Source: SYIM01 sp041182885 (GTDB lineage: Bacteria; Pseudomonadota; Gammaproteobacteria; Burkholderiales; Burkholderiaceae_E). From it: a stretch of 64,000 nt of DNA. The stretch is from NCBI GenBank assembly GCA_049423065.1, contig JBMSQB010000001.1, positions 86,352-150,351 on the forward strand. The letters run 5' to 3'. The notes under the pieces were generated by a model that did no database searches, had not been told where the DNA came from, and was given only the letters and a program-made list of their open reading frames with translations. A program made the position numbers and the translations under genes. Every line of letters starts with the position of its first letter. Within the stretch, counting starts at the first letter, position 1. Of the stretch, positions 26,322 through 35,186 are shown piece after piece.

Positions 26322-27206
26322 CTAGCGCCCCGCCCGCCGCATTCTGGTGGCCACGTAAATGCCCGAGGCTGCAATCACGCCGATGCCTGCCATCGACCAG
26401 GCATCGGGAAAATCGCCAAAGACCACATACGCCACCAGCGTTGCCCACACGATCTGGGTGTAGCTGAACGGGGCGAGCTTGGACGCCGGTGCGTAGTCGA
26501 ACGCGCGGATCAAGGTGAGATGGCTCGCGGCGTTCACCATCCCTCCCACGATCATGAGCGCGACATGCCACCAGGCGATTGGAGTGGTCCAGTTGAACGG
26601 GAGCGCGAGACTGAACAGCGCAAGCCCAACCAGCCCCGGATAGAAAATCGAGGTGTAGGCGCTCTCCAGACCGGCAATCCGCCGCGTGAGCACCTGATAG
26701 ATCGCCATCGATAAAGCGGTGCCGAGCGGGAGCAGTGCAGCCCAGCCAAACACGTCTGCGCCGGGGCGGATGATGAGCAGCACTCCGGCGAAGCTGAAGC
26801 CAATGGCGAGCCACTGACCCAGATCCACTTTCTCCTTGAGCATGATCACCGCGAGCAGCGTGACCAGGAAGGGCGAGACAAAGGTGATCGCTGCGGTTTC
26901 AGCAAGCGGCATCTGACTGAGGCCCGTGACAAACATGAGTGCAGCCAGTGGCAGCAGCAGCCCGCGGGTGAGCTGGATACCGGGGCGACGCGTGCGGATG
27001 AAGCCCAGCCCCTGCCTGGAGCCCACGACCACGATCAGCACCAGCGTGTGAAAGAAGAACCGGATCCAGAGGATGTAGCCGGTTGGATAGTACTGGGTCA
27101 TGTACTTCGAGATCGCATCGGTGATTGCAAACAGGAACACCGCGATCGCGACCAGGCCGATCCCGCGCAGGATCTGACGTGCCTCGGCGTGGTCACTCAG
27201 GCTCAT
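26322..27206 (-). CDS. EamA/DMT family transporter
   Basis: A 294-residue inner-membrane protein with about ten hydrophobic segments in two similar halves, the EamA (drug/metabolite transporter) pattern. The first half has I-S-K-Y-M-T-Q-Y-Y-P near residue 29; the second contains F-S-Y-T-Q-I-V-W-A-T-L near residue 245, a common EamA segment. Substrate cannot be read from sequence; related proteins export amino acids or metabolites. Last gene of the leftward run beginning at 32475, 14 bases after the hydroxyacid dehydrogenase. Confidence 0.85.
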   Translation of the reverse strand: MSLSDHAEARQILRGIGLVAIAVFLFAITDAISKYMTQYYPTGYILWIRFFFHTLVLIVVVGSRQGLGFIRTRRPGIQLTRGLLLPLAALMFVTGLSQMPLAETAAITFVSPFLVTLLAVIMLKEKVDLGQWLAIGFSFAGVLLIIRPGADVFGWAALLPLGTALSMAIYQVLTRRIAGLESAYTSIFYPGLVGLALFSLALPFNWTTPIAWWHVALMIVGGMVNAASHLTLIRAFDYAPASKLAPFSYTQIVWATLVAYVVFGDFPDAWSMAGIGVIAASGIYVATRMRRAGR

Positions 27207-27220
27207 TGAACTGCGGGCCC

Positions 27221-28192
27221 TCAGGGGACGACCTGCTCATGCTCGGGCAAGGGCTCGCCGCGTTCGGTGCGCATGATGTTTGCCAGCATGCGCGAGATTG
27301 TTGGTTGAAAATTGTCGGCAGCGATACCCGCCAGATGCGGTGAGACGACGAGATTGTCGAGTTCGAGGAGCGGCGAGCCGGACGGCAGAGGTTCGATGTC
27401 GTACACGTCGGTGGCTGCGCCCAGGATGACGCGCGTCTTGAGCGCCCAGTGAAGATCGTTCTCGTTCACGACCCCGCCACGCGCGACGTTGATCAGCACG
27501 GCATGCGGTTTCATGCGCTGCAGTGCATTGCGGTCGATAAGGCCCGCGGTCTCGGCGGTGAGCGGACAGTGGAGCGAGACCACATCCGATTCCGAGAGCA
27601 GGCGCTCCAGCGCAACGATTTCAACGTCGTGCTCCGACGCCGGCGCGCCCGAGCGGCGGGTGGCGAGCACGCGACATCCAAAGGCCTTGAGCAGCGTCGC
27701 AACGCGTTGCCCGATGGCGCCAAACCCCACCAGACCCACCACCCGCCCATGCAGCATCAGGCTGTCGTGCGGCAGGTTGCGCGATCCCCAGTATCCCTGT
27801 TTGAGCTGGGCATGCCCCCAGGCGAGGTTGCGAAGCAGCGCAATCATGAGGCCGATCGTGAACTCGGCCACCGGTATGGCGTTGCTGCCCGGCAGGCGCG
27901 CGACAGCGATCCCTGCCGCTCGGGCGGCCTCGAGGTCGATGTTGTCGACACCTACGCCCCATTTGTGCAGCAGTCGCAGGCGGGTTGCGGCCTTGAGAAG
28001 CTGCGCGGGGACCGGGATCTGGCCGGTGATGGCATAGTCGGCGCCTTCGATCAACCGGCGCTGAGCATCCGGGTCGTAAGACTCGGCCATCACCAGTTCG
28101 AATGCCGGGTCTACCAGCGCGGCAAAGCGCTGGCGGCCCGACTCGGACAGCGGGTCTAGAAGGACGATCCTGGGGCGGTTCGGGTGGGTCAT
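27221..28192 (-). CDS. D-2-hydroxyacid dehydrogenase family protein
   Basis: An NAD(P)-dependent D-isomer 2-hydroxyacid dehydrogenase, about 323 residues. The dinucleotide-binding loop G-L-V-G-F-G-A-I-G-Q is near residue 145. The catalytic triad is readable: Arg in N-V-A-R-G-G-V-V-N, Glu in D-I-E-P-L-P, and His in V-S-P-H-L-A-G. It resembles phosphoglycerate/glyoxylate reductase-like members, but the substrate is unknown. ATG at 28192 is the simplest start; an ATG at 28216 is in frame. It sits between a gamma-glutamyltransferase-like gene and a transporter gene. Confidence 0.88.
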   Translation of the reverse strand: MTHPNRPRIVLLDPLSESGRQRFAALVDPAFELVMAESYDPDAQRRLIEGADYAITGQIPVPAQLLKAATRLRLLHKWGVGVDNIDLEAARAAGIAVARLPGSNAIPVAEFTIGLMIALLRNLAWGHAQLKQGYWGSRNLPHDSLMLHGRVVGLVGFGAIGQRVATLLKAFGCRVLATRRSGAPASEHDVEIVALERLLSESDVVSLHCPLTAETAGLIDRNALQRMKPHAVLINVARGGVVNENDLHWALKTRVILGAATDVYDIEPLPSGSPLLELDNLVVSPHLAGIAADNFQPTISRMLANIMRTERGEPLPEHEQVVP

Positions 28193-28264
28193 AGGCTGAT
28201 CATGCTCAGGCGGCATCGCTTGATGCCGGGAGGTGGCGCACGGGCTCGCGACGAGGGGCTGGCA

Positions 28265-29950
28265 TCAGGATGCTGAAAATCCGGTGCCCGGCTGCGCGAG
28301 TCCGCCGGAGGTGGCAACCGGTGTGCCATCGGCGCGCCAGCAGGCGGCACCAGTCATCATGCCATCGTCGTCAAAACTGATTGCATTCATGCCGCCTGCG
28401 ACACGCGGAACGCTGCGCACCGCATGGCCACGCTCTGCCAGCGCCGCACCCGTATGAGAGGCCAGCGGGGCTTCGATTTCCAGTTCGCCGCCTTCAGTGA
28501 AGATCCTTGGCGCCTCGAGCGCCTCCTGCAGGCTCATGCCGTGGTCCACGAGGTTCACGATCGTCTGCATGGCGGACGGAAAAATTCGCAAGCCGCCAGG
28601 CAGTCCCAGCGCCACCCGCAGCCGCTGCTTCTGCAGCAGCATCATGGGCGCCATCGAGGTGAAGACGCGCTTGCCCGGCGCCACCGACAAGGCGCCGCCC
28701 GGATGCGGATCAAAGTTGTACATGTAGTTGTTGGCGAGAAGCCCGGTGCCGTCGATCATCATGGCTGCACCAAAAGCGCCGTTCAGGGTCTGGGTGCTGG
28801 CGATCACCATGCCCTCGGCATCGGCAATCGTGAGGTGGGTGGTATCGCATGATTCCGATCCACGGCCGAGTCCGCTGGTCCACGTTTGCCTGCGCGAGCG
28901 ATCGATCTGGCGGGCACGCGCTGCCGCATATGCCTTCGAGGTGAGCGCCGTCACCGGCACATCGACGAAATCCGGGTCGGCTGTTGCCACCGACCGGTCG
29001 GCAAAGGCGAGTGCCATGGCTTCTGCCAGCCAATGCGTGGCATTGGTTGATCCGAATCCTGCCCCCTGCAGATCGAAGGATTCGAGCACGTTCAGCATCT
29101 GAACGATATGAACGCCGGAGGAGGCCGGCGGTGGCGGACCGACGATTTCATAGCCCCGGTAGGTTCCGCGCACCGGTGTTCGGTCACGAACCGCATAGTG
29201 AGCGAGGTCGGCTTCCGACATGATTCCCCCCGCACTCGCGAGTGACCCGACCAGCGCGCGGCCCAATGCACCCTGATAAAGCGCTGCAGCGCCCTCGCGC
29301 GCAATCATGGCAAGTGTTCCCGCGCACTCGGGTTGGCGCAGCACGGTGCCCGCCTCGATCGGGCGGCCGTTGGGCAAAAAGAGCGCGGCGAGCGCCGGCT
29401 GCCGGGCGAGCGCGGCAGCCTGCTCGGCCACGTTGGTCGCGAGATAGGGCGTGACCTGAAACCCGCGCTCGGCCAGGCGGATGGCGGGTTGCATGACATC
29501 GGCGAGCGACATCCGGCCAAAGCGCTCCAGGCATGCACACCAGCCCGCGAGCGCGCCCGGTACGGCCACTGCGAGTGCGCCAAGCTCGTTGGCGCGACCC
29601 ACCGTGAGGCGCCGCTCCGCGATACGGGTGGACGCAACCGGCTCATACAGCGCAGGGTGTGCCGCCTGTGGGGCGCAGCCAAGTCCGTCAAGGATGATGT
29701 GCTCACCGCCTGGAAGTCGCAGATGCGCGAGGCCACCGCCCAGCACGCCCACCATCATGGGCTCGACCACGCCGAGCGCAAACAGCGCCGCGACCGCGGC
29801 ATCGGCGGCATTGCCGCCCTCCAGCAGGATCTGCAGTGCCACGCCCGAGGCAAGCGGATGATTGGTGACCGCCACGCCCCGCGCGCCGCGCACCGGCTGC
29901 CGCTGGCAATCGACGCGAAAGCGACCGGCGGAGCGCGGGGATGCCTTCAT
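28265..29950 (-). CDS. Gamma-glutamyltransferase family protein (no signal peptide seen)
   Basis: An Ntn-hydrolase of the GGT family, 561 residues, expected to self-cleave at the threonine of D-T-T-H-L-T (about T370) into large and small subunits. Family blocks: T-N-H-P-L-A-S, G-G-N-A-A-D-A-A-V-A near residue 47, V-G-V-L-G-G-G near 68, and P-P-P-A-S-S-G near 275. The N-terminus lacks an obvious signal peptide, unlike classical periplasmic GGT, so it may act in the cytosol on a gamma-glutamyl or related amide. It lies within a catabolic-looking run, next to an acyl-CoA ligase. Confidence 0.88.
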   Translation of the reverse strand: MKASPRSAGRFRVDCQRQPVRGARGVAVTNHPLASGVALQILLEGGNAADAAVAALFALGVVEPMMVGVLGGGLAHLRLPGGEHIILDGLGCAPQAAHPALYEPVASTRIAERRLTVGRANELGALAVAVPGALAGWCACLERFGRMSLADVMQPAIRLAERGFQVTPYLATNVAEQAAALARQPALAALFLPNGRPIEAGTVLRQPECAGTLAMIAREGAAALYQGALGRALVGSLASAGGIMSEADLAHYAVRDRTPVRGTYRGYEIVGPPPPASSGVHIVQMLNVLESFDLQGAGFGSTNATHWLAEAMALAFADRSVATADPDFVDVPVTALTSKAYAAARARQIDRSRRQTWTSGLGRGSESCDTTHLTIADAEGMVIASTQTLNGAFGAAMMIDGTGLLANNYMYNFDPHPGGALSVAPGKRVFTSMAPMMLLQKQRLRVALGLPGGLRIFPSAMQTIVNLVDHGMSLQEALEAPRIFTEGGELEIEAPLASHTGAALAERGHAVRSVPRVAGGMNAISFDDDGMMTGAACWRADGTPVATSGGLAQPGTGFSAS

Positions 29951-29965
29951 TGCGTCGGCGCCCGT

Positions 29966-31489
29966 TCAGGCACCCGCCCGGAGTTGCTCGCGGAGCGCGG
30001 TTTTCAGCACCTTGCCGTAGTTGTTCTTGGGCAGTGCGTCGAGGAAGACGTAGCGTTTGGGGCGCTTGAAGCGCGCAATGTGCGAGAGGCAGAGCTCGTC
30101 CAATGCCTCGCCCGACAGCTCGGTGCCTGGTCGCCTCACCACGAATGCCACCACCTCTTCGCCCCACTCGGCATGGAGGGCGCCCACGACCGAGCATTCG
30201 AGCACTGCCGGATGACGCAGCAGCACCTCCTCGATTTCCCTTGGATAGATGTTGCTGCCGCCACTGATGATCAGATCTTTCGAACGGTCACGCAGGGTCA
30301 GATAGCCCTGCTCGTCAAACGAGCCCACGTCGCCCGTCCAGAGCCAGCCGCTGCGGAGCGCGTTCCGCGTGGCCTCGGGGTTGTTCCAGTAACCAGCCAT
30401 CACGCAGTCGCTTCGCGTGACCACCTCACCGATTTCGCCTGTGGGCAGGTCGAGGCCATCATCGCCCACCACGCGGATCTCGACACCGGTCCGCGCGATG
30501 CCCACGGAGCCCAGTCGCGCGAGGTGGTGCGCGCCGCCATCACCCGCATGATCACGTTTGGCAAGTCCGGTGAGGGTCATTGGACTTTCGCCCTGTCCGT
30601 AGAGTTGCCACAGGCGCGGCCCGAAGACCTCGAGCGCGCGCTGCAGGTCGCTCACATACATCGGTGCCCCGCCGTAGTAGAGGGTGCGAAGCCCCCGGTG
30701 GGCCGCGCGAACCGACGGTGACTGCAACAGCCGGATCACCATGGTGGGCGCTGCGAACATGGTGACCCGAGGATAGTGTTCGAAGGCGTCGAACACCAGA
30801 TCGGGCTCGAATCCGGGAAGCACCACCTGATGCCCGCCCGCGAAGAGATGGGGCAGGCCGTAGAGGCCGGACGCATGGGAGAGCGGTGCCGCATGGAGCT
30901 TGGTGTCACCCGGTTCCACGTGCTCGATATCGGCGAAATAAATCCACGACATGGCAAGCAGGTTGCGGTGCGAGAGCATGGCGCCTTTGGGGCGACCCGT
31001 GGTGCCGCTGGTGTAGAACAACCACGCAATGTCGGTCGGTGCGCGCTCGACACAACGCGCTGGCGGCTCGTTGAGAAGGCTCAGGTAGGCGGCGCTACCG
31101 ACCACGGTGATGCTGGGGGGAGCGGTCTGTTGCCCGAGTTCGGGCGCCAGATCGGCCACCAGTCGATCGGTGGTAAAGACGGCCCGTACGCCCGCGTCAC
31201 CCACGATATGGCTTACCTCTCGCGGATGCAGCTTTGAATTGACGGGTACTGCGCACAACCCAGCCGCCCAGCACGCAAAGAGCAATTCGAAGAATTCGGG
31301 TTGATTCTCCATGCAGATCAATACCCGGTCGTGGTCGTCAAGCCCCAGCTTGCTGCGCAGCGCGCCGGCAAGTCTCAGCACGCGCCCGGCCAGTTCGGCG
31401 AAGCTGAGCGTGCGACCGTTGCCGGTGACGGCGGGCGTGGCGGGGTGGCTGCGGGCGCGGTTGAGAAGATAGAGAGCGAGGTTGGACAT
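29966..31489 (-). CDS. Acyl-CoA ligase (AMP-forming), substrate unknown
   Basis: An ANL-superfamily enzyme that activates a carboxylic acid to its CoA thioester via an acyl-AMP. 507 residues. The P-loop-like motif T-S-G-T-T-G-R-P-K-G is at residues 160-169; a Y-G-Q-G-E-S-P-M-T block near 318; W-T-G-D-V-G-S near 403; and the C-terminal lysine region K-N-N-Y-G-K-V-L-K near 492. The substrate could be fatty, aromatic or small; the surrounding genes suggest an aromatic or unusual acid. Lies 44 bases after the GrdB-like gene in the same direction. Confidence 0.9.
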   Translation of the reverse strand: MSNLALYLLNRARSHPATPAVTGNGRTLSFAELAGRVLRLAGALRSKLGLDDHDRVLICMENQPEFFELLFACWAAGLCAVPVNSKLHPREVSHIVGDAGVRAVFTTDRLVADLAPELGQQTAPPSITVVGSAAYLSLLNEPPARCVERAPTDIAWLFYTSGTTGRPKGAMLSHRNLLAMSWIYFADIEHVEPGDTKLHAAPLSHASGLYGLPHLFAGGHQVVLPGFEPDLVFDAFEHYPRVTMFAAPTMVIRLLQSPSVRAAHRGLRTLYYGGAPMYVSDLQRALEVFGPRLWQLYGQGESPMTLTGLAKRDHAGDGGAHHLARLGSVGIARTGVEIRVVGDDGLDLPTGEIGEVVTRSDCVMAGYWNNPEATRNALRSGWLWTGDVGSFDEQGYLTLRDRSKDLIISGGSNIYPREIEEVLLRHPAVLECSVVGALHAEWGEEVVAFVVRRPGTELSGEALDELCLSHIARFKRPKRYVFLDALPKNNYGKVLKTALREQLRAGA

Positions 31490-31533
31490 GATGGCGGCGA
31501 CGGTGACGTAGGGGGCAGGTGACGGGTTCAGGT

Positions 31534-32475
31534 TCAGGCGGTATCGCGCCGCAGCCCGGCCGCGATGGCGCGAGACTGTTCGTGTGCTGCGCGCCGTTCA
31601 GCGATATCGGCTGCTGATAATTGATCCGGGTTCATGTAGCGCAGCCGCCAGTCAGGCGCACCGGACCAGCGCAAGGGGTTCTGGACGGTGGTGCGCGCAG
31701 AGGGTGCCGATTCCAGCACACGCAAAGCCAGTTCGAGTGTGGCGTCCTGCGAAGGCAGGTCGAATGGCCGCCCGCAGGCGGCACCCAGCGGGAAATCGCT
31801 GAACAGGAACCTCGGGACGCCGACATGCTCGACGATATCGCGTGCGCAGCCCATCACCACCGTCGGAATACCGTTCGCCTCCAGAAGGCGGGCGGTGAGC
31901 GATTGCGTCTGGTGACAGATGGGGCAGTTGGCGACCAGCACGGCGGCCTGGGCGCCCTCGGCGCGCAGTCGCCTCAGGACCTCTGGGGCATCGGTTTCGA
32001 TGGTGTGTCGCTGACTGCGGTTGGTTGGCACGCCAATAAAATTTGCGGCAAGACTGCCGATGCGATGCCGGTCGCGGGCCCGCCGCAGGGCGGGTAGCGG
32101 AAACCAGAGGTTCGGGTCATCGACGAGATGGTCGCGATCGACTGCCACATGCGAAACGCGCAGGTCGTGATCGGCGTCGGTTGAGCCCGCGTAGACCTCA
32201 AAGAATTTGGCCGCTGCGTTGTAGGGCGCCCGCACGCTCTGGTCGCCGCATTCGGCGCGGTAGGGTGCAGCGGTGGTGATGAGTGCGAGCCTGAGCGTGG
32301 AGAGCGGCGCTGCCAGGGGCGTGAACGGCACGTCGAGGTAATGTGCATACCGGTAAGGAGCGCCGTAGCCCAGCGTCTGATACCAGCGATGGGTGCGTTC
32401 GATATAACGGACTGGCTGATCCCAGTCGGGTGCAAAGTCGGGTGCAAAGTCGGGACTTGCAGCGTCGGTCGTCAT
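31534..32475 (-). CDS. GrdB-like (glycine/sarcosine/betaine reductase component B family) protein with Cys motif
   Basis: A 313-residue protein resembling the selenoprotein-B-like family (D-proline / glycine reductase component B relatives). Evidence: A-L-I-T-T-A-A-P-Y near residue 64, H-V-A-V-D-R-D-H-L near 109, and a redox-like N-C-P-I-C-H-Q-T motif with C184 and C187, followed by G-I-P-T-V-V-M-G and a F-P-L-G-A-A-C-G-R-P segment. No in-frame TGA is used, so this is a cysteine, not a selenocysteine, version. Start at 32475 chosen because the upstream frame lacks family-like sequence. Actual reaction unknown; linked to an acyl-CoA ligase gene. Confidence 0.7.
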   Translation of the reverse strand: MTTDAASPDFAPDFAPDWDQPVRYIERTHRWYQTLGYGAPYRYAHYLDVPFTPLAAPLSTLRLALITTAAPYRAECGDQSVRAPYNAAAKFFEVYAGSTDADHDLRVSHVAVDRDHLVDDPNLWFPLPALRRARDRHRIGSLAANFIGVPTNRSQRHTIETDAPEVLRRLRAEGAQAAVLVANCPICHQTQSLTARLLEANGIPTVVMGCARDIVEHVGVPRFLFSDFPLGAACGRPFDLPSQDATLELALRVLESAPSARTTVQNPLRWSGAPDWRLRYMNPDQLSAADIAERRAAHEQSRAIAAGLRRDTA

Positions 32476-32551
32476 GGTGGCAACAGGGAGCGTTACTGGC
32501 CCACGCCGGCAGAACGCACCGGCAGGGGACGATCGTGTCGGGAACTGCGGT

Positions 32552-32566
32552 CTGCCCGTCAGGCAG
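32552..32566. promoter_or_regulatory. Possible operator in a divergent promoter region
   Basis: The 208 bases between the divergent GrdB-like gene and the acyl-CoA ligase gene must hold both promoters. The only symmetrical element noticed is CTGCC-N5-GGCAG. No clear -35/-10 pair was seen. Low confidence. Confidence 0.25.
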
Positions 32567-32683
32567 GCTGTCCGTACACCGCCTCGATCTTCGCACGCTC
32601 CGCGCATCGGTGCAGCCCCGGTGTCGGATCGTGCAGAATCACCGTGGCGAGTGATGAGACACCGCCCACCAGGAGGTCCTGCC

Positions 32684-34402
32684 ATGCATCCGCTGTTTGA
32701 TGTTCCCGCTGCGCACCGTGCAGCCTGGCCCGCGCGCGTGCCCTGGCAACTGCCGCGCTGCGAAACCACGCTCTGGGACAATCTCGACATCACCGCGCGT
32801 CGCTATCCCGAGAAAGCTGCGCTGGTCTTTTTCGGGCGATGCTTCTCTTATGCGGAACTCCACCGGGAGGTGGAGAAACTCGCCGGGTGGCTGATGCATG
32901 AGGCCGGGGTACAGCATGGTGATCGGGTGCTGGTGGCACTGCAGAATTCGCCGCAGCTGGTGATCGCCTACCTGGGTATTCTGCGGGCCGGTGCGGTCAT
33001 CGTTCCGTCGAACCCCATGTCCAGGGCGGGCGAGTTCGCGCACAGCATCGGCGACTCAGGCGCCCGGGTTGCGATCGTGGCGGCGGATCTGCTCGCCCAC
33101 GTCGCGGCAAGCGCCGATCACCTGTCGCCTGCTGCGCAGCTCGCGCAGATTGTCGTGACCCGCTACTGCGACGCCATGCCCGATGTGATCCCCGATGAGG
33201 AACAGGCGCCGGCCGCCTGGCAGTCGTGGCTTGACGCCGACCCGGTGCTGCCGGCGCACGCGGTGCGCTGGACCACGGTGATGGAACGGGCCTTGACCCC
33301 AGCCGCCTATCGCGGCCATGCCGATGACCTGGCTGCCATCTGCTACACCTCGGGCACCACCGGCAAGCCCAAGGGCTGCATGCATACGCATCGCAGCCTG
33401 GGGCACAACGTGCGTGCCGGACCGCTCTGGAATGGCACCAGTGCAAGCGATGTGATGCTGGGTGTGGTGCCCGCCTTTCACATCACTGGCATGCAGTTCT
33501 GTGTCCACCAGACGCTTTACCTCGGGTCCACTGTGGTGCTGATGCCGCGCTGGGATCGCGATCTTGCCGGGCGCCTGATCGCCCGCCATCAGGTGACGGG
33601 TTGGACCAACATTCCGACGATGGTGATCGATCTGTTGGCGAGTCCCCATCTCGATACCCTGGACCTCTCCAGCCTGCGCTACATCGGTGGCGGGGGCGCC
33701 GCCATGCCGGAGGCGGTGGCAGCGAGGCTGCGGGAGCGCTACGGACTCGATTACGTGGAAGGGTATGGGTTGACCGAGACCGCCGCGCCTTCACACAGCA
33801 ATCCGCCGCAGGCAGCGCGTCGCCAGTGCCTGGGCATCCCGTATGTCGGCGTTGATTCCCGCGTGGTCGACCCCGACAGCCTGCGCGCATTGCCACCTGG
33901 CGAGACGGGCGAAATCGTGATTCACGGGCCGCAGCTCTTTGTGGGTTACTGGCAGCGACCGGAGGAGACCGAGCAGGCGTTTATTGAGCTCGAGGGCAAG
34001 CGATTCTTTCGAACCGGCGACCTCGGCCGGGTGGATGCGGAGGGCTATTTCTACATCGCCGACCGTCTCAAGCGCATGATCAACGCGAGCGGTTTCAAGG
34101 TGTGGCCTGCGGAGGTCGAGAATCAGCTCTTTGCCCATCCGGCAATCCAGGAGGCCTGCGTCATTGGCACTCGCGACGCGTATCGCGGTGAGACGGTCAA
34201 GGCGGTTGTGGTGCTGCGGGCGGACTACCGTGGGCGGGTCAGTGCAGAGGAGATCGAGCACTGGTCGCGCGAACGAATGGCCGCGTTCAAGGTACCCCGC
34301 GTGGTCGAATTTGCCGATGCCCTCCCGAAATCGGGTTCGGGCAAAGTGATGTGGCGACTGTTGCAGGAGGAGGAAAACGCCCGCGCCACCGGGTCTAGCT
34401 GA
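32684..34402 (+). CDS. Acyl-CoA synthetase / long-chain-fatty-acid-CoA ligase family protein
   Basis: A second AMP-forming acyl-CoA ligase, 572 residues, diverging from the GrdB-like group. The ATG at 32684 follows an excellent AGGAGGT site at 32671-32677. Motifs: T-S-G-T-T-G-K-P-K-G at residues 222-231, G-Y-G-L-T-E-T near 365, F-R-T-G-D-L-G near 445, and a C-terminal S-G-S-G-K-V-M-W-R-L segment with the adenylation lysine. The overall look is of medium/long-chain or aryl acid ligases; exact substrate unknown. Its 3' end overlaps the convergent hydratase gene by 8 bases. Confidence 0.9.
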   Translation: MHPLFDVPAAHRAAWPARVPWQLPRCETTLWDNLDITARRYPEKAALVFFGRCFSYAELHREVEKLAGWLMHEAGVQHGDRVLVALQNSPQLVIAYLGILRAGAVIVPSNPMSRAGEFAHSIGDSGARVAIVAADLLAHVAASADHLSPAAQLAQIVVTRYCDAMPDVIPDEEQAPAAWQSWLDADPVLPAHAVRWTTVMERALTPAAYRGHADDLAAICYTSGTTGKPKGCMHTHRSLGHNVRAGPLWNGTSASDVMLGVVPAFHITGMQFCVHQTLYLGSTVVLMPRWDRDLAGRLIARHQVTGWTNIPTMVIDLLASPHLDTLDLSSLRYIGGGGAAMPEAVAARLRERYGLDYVEGYGLTETAAPSHSNPPQAARRQCLGIPYVGVDSRVVDPDSLRALPPGETGEIVIHGPQLFVGYWQRPEETEQAFIELEGKRFFRTGDLGRVDAEGYFYIADRLKRMINASGFKVWPAEVENQLFAHPAIQEACVIGTRDAYRGETVKAVVVLRADYRGRVSAEEIEHWSRERMAAFKVPRVVEFADALPKSGSGKVMWRLLQEEENARATGSS

Positions 34403-35186
34403 CGAAGCGCGCGGCGATCCGGCCGATGGGCCCGTAGTCGGCTTCTATCGTGACACCGGGGGTAACGGATACCGGGATGGCGCAGGTGCCGGTGGTGATC
34501 ACCTGGCCTGCCTCGAGCGCCATGCCATGTGCGCAGAGTTCGTTTGCGATCCAGGTGAGCGCGATGCGCGGATCGCCCAGCACGTTGCGACCAATACCGG
34601 TCAGCGGCTCGCGATCACTCAAGGTGATTGCAACGGTATGCGCGGCAAGATCGAGCGAACGCCAATGCTCGGGGCTGGCAGCGCCGAGGATGAAGCGGTC
34701 CGCGCAGGCGTTTTCGGCGATGAGTTGCGCGGCGCCGGCCCGGATGAAATCGTCATAGCGTGAATCGGGTACTTCGATTGCCGGATGGAGCGATCCGACC
34801 GCTGCCATCACCTCCTGGACGGTATAAGGCCGATCGCGAGCCGTAAGCGGGCGGGCCATGCGAAACGCGAATTCAAGCTCGGCCACCTTCATCAGGCTGG
34901 ATGAGATCGGCACCGGCACGCCTTCGGGAACGACCTGCGTGTCGTGCAACATGCCCGCGAGTGGACCCTCCACGCCGATATGCGCTTGCCCGGCACTGCT
35001 GGTGGCGGCGATCTTCCAACCGAAGAGGCGTCGCCCGGAAATCTCGAGCATTGCGCGCTGGATCGCATAGCCCTCGGCGCGCGAGCCCGGGCGGCAGCGC
35101 TCGGGCAATTGCGGGAGCGTGCTGCGGGATTGCCAGGCATTGAACAACAAGGCTGCGGCTTCTCGGGTTGTGCGGTCATTGAGCAT
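34395..35186 (-). CDS. 2-keto-4-pentenoate hydratase / fumarylacetoacetate hydrolase-like protein
   Basis: A 263-residue protein of the MhpD/hydratase family, which in meta-cleavage pathways adds water to 2-hydroxypenta-2,4-dienoate, or acts as the paired decarboxylase. Family traits: G-W-K-I-A-A-T-S near residue 50, a metal-binding E-L-E-F-A-F region near 100, H-P-A-I-E-V-P-D-S-R near 135, and the C-terminal P-I-G-R-I-A-A-R-F. The ATG at 35186 follows AGGA; it overlaps the MFS gene end by 11 bases. Its place at the end of a molybdenum-hydroxylase operon suggests a late step in ring or side-chain breakdown. Confidence 0.85.
   Translation of the reverse strand: MLNDRTTREAAALLFNAWQSRSTLPQLPERCRPGSRAEGYAIQRAMLEISGRRLFGWKIAATSSAGQAHIGVEGPLAGMLHDTQVVPEGVPVPISSSLMKVAELEFAFRMARPLTARDRPYTVQEVMAAVGSLHPAIEVPDSRYDDFIRAGAAQLIAENACADRFILGAASPEHWRSLDLAAHTVAITLSDREPLTGIGRNVLGDPRIALTWIANELCAHGMALEAGQVITTGTCAIPVSVTPGVTIEADYGPIGRIAARFVS

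Noticed and set aside
29333..30721. A 462-codon plus-strand frame across the gamma-glutamyltransferase and acyl-CoA ligase genes
   Set aside because: It crosses two clear minus-strand genes and has no domain of its own.
31534..32475. Selenocysteine (recoded TGA) in the GrdB-like gene
   Set aside because: The frame is continuous and the motif position has ordinary cysteine codons; no selenocysteine insertion element was recognised.
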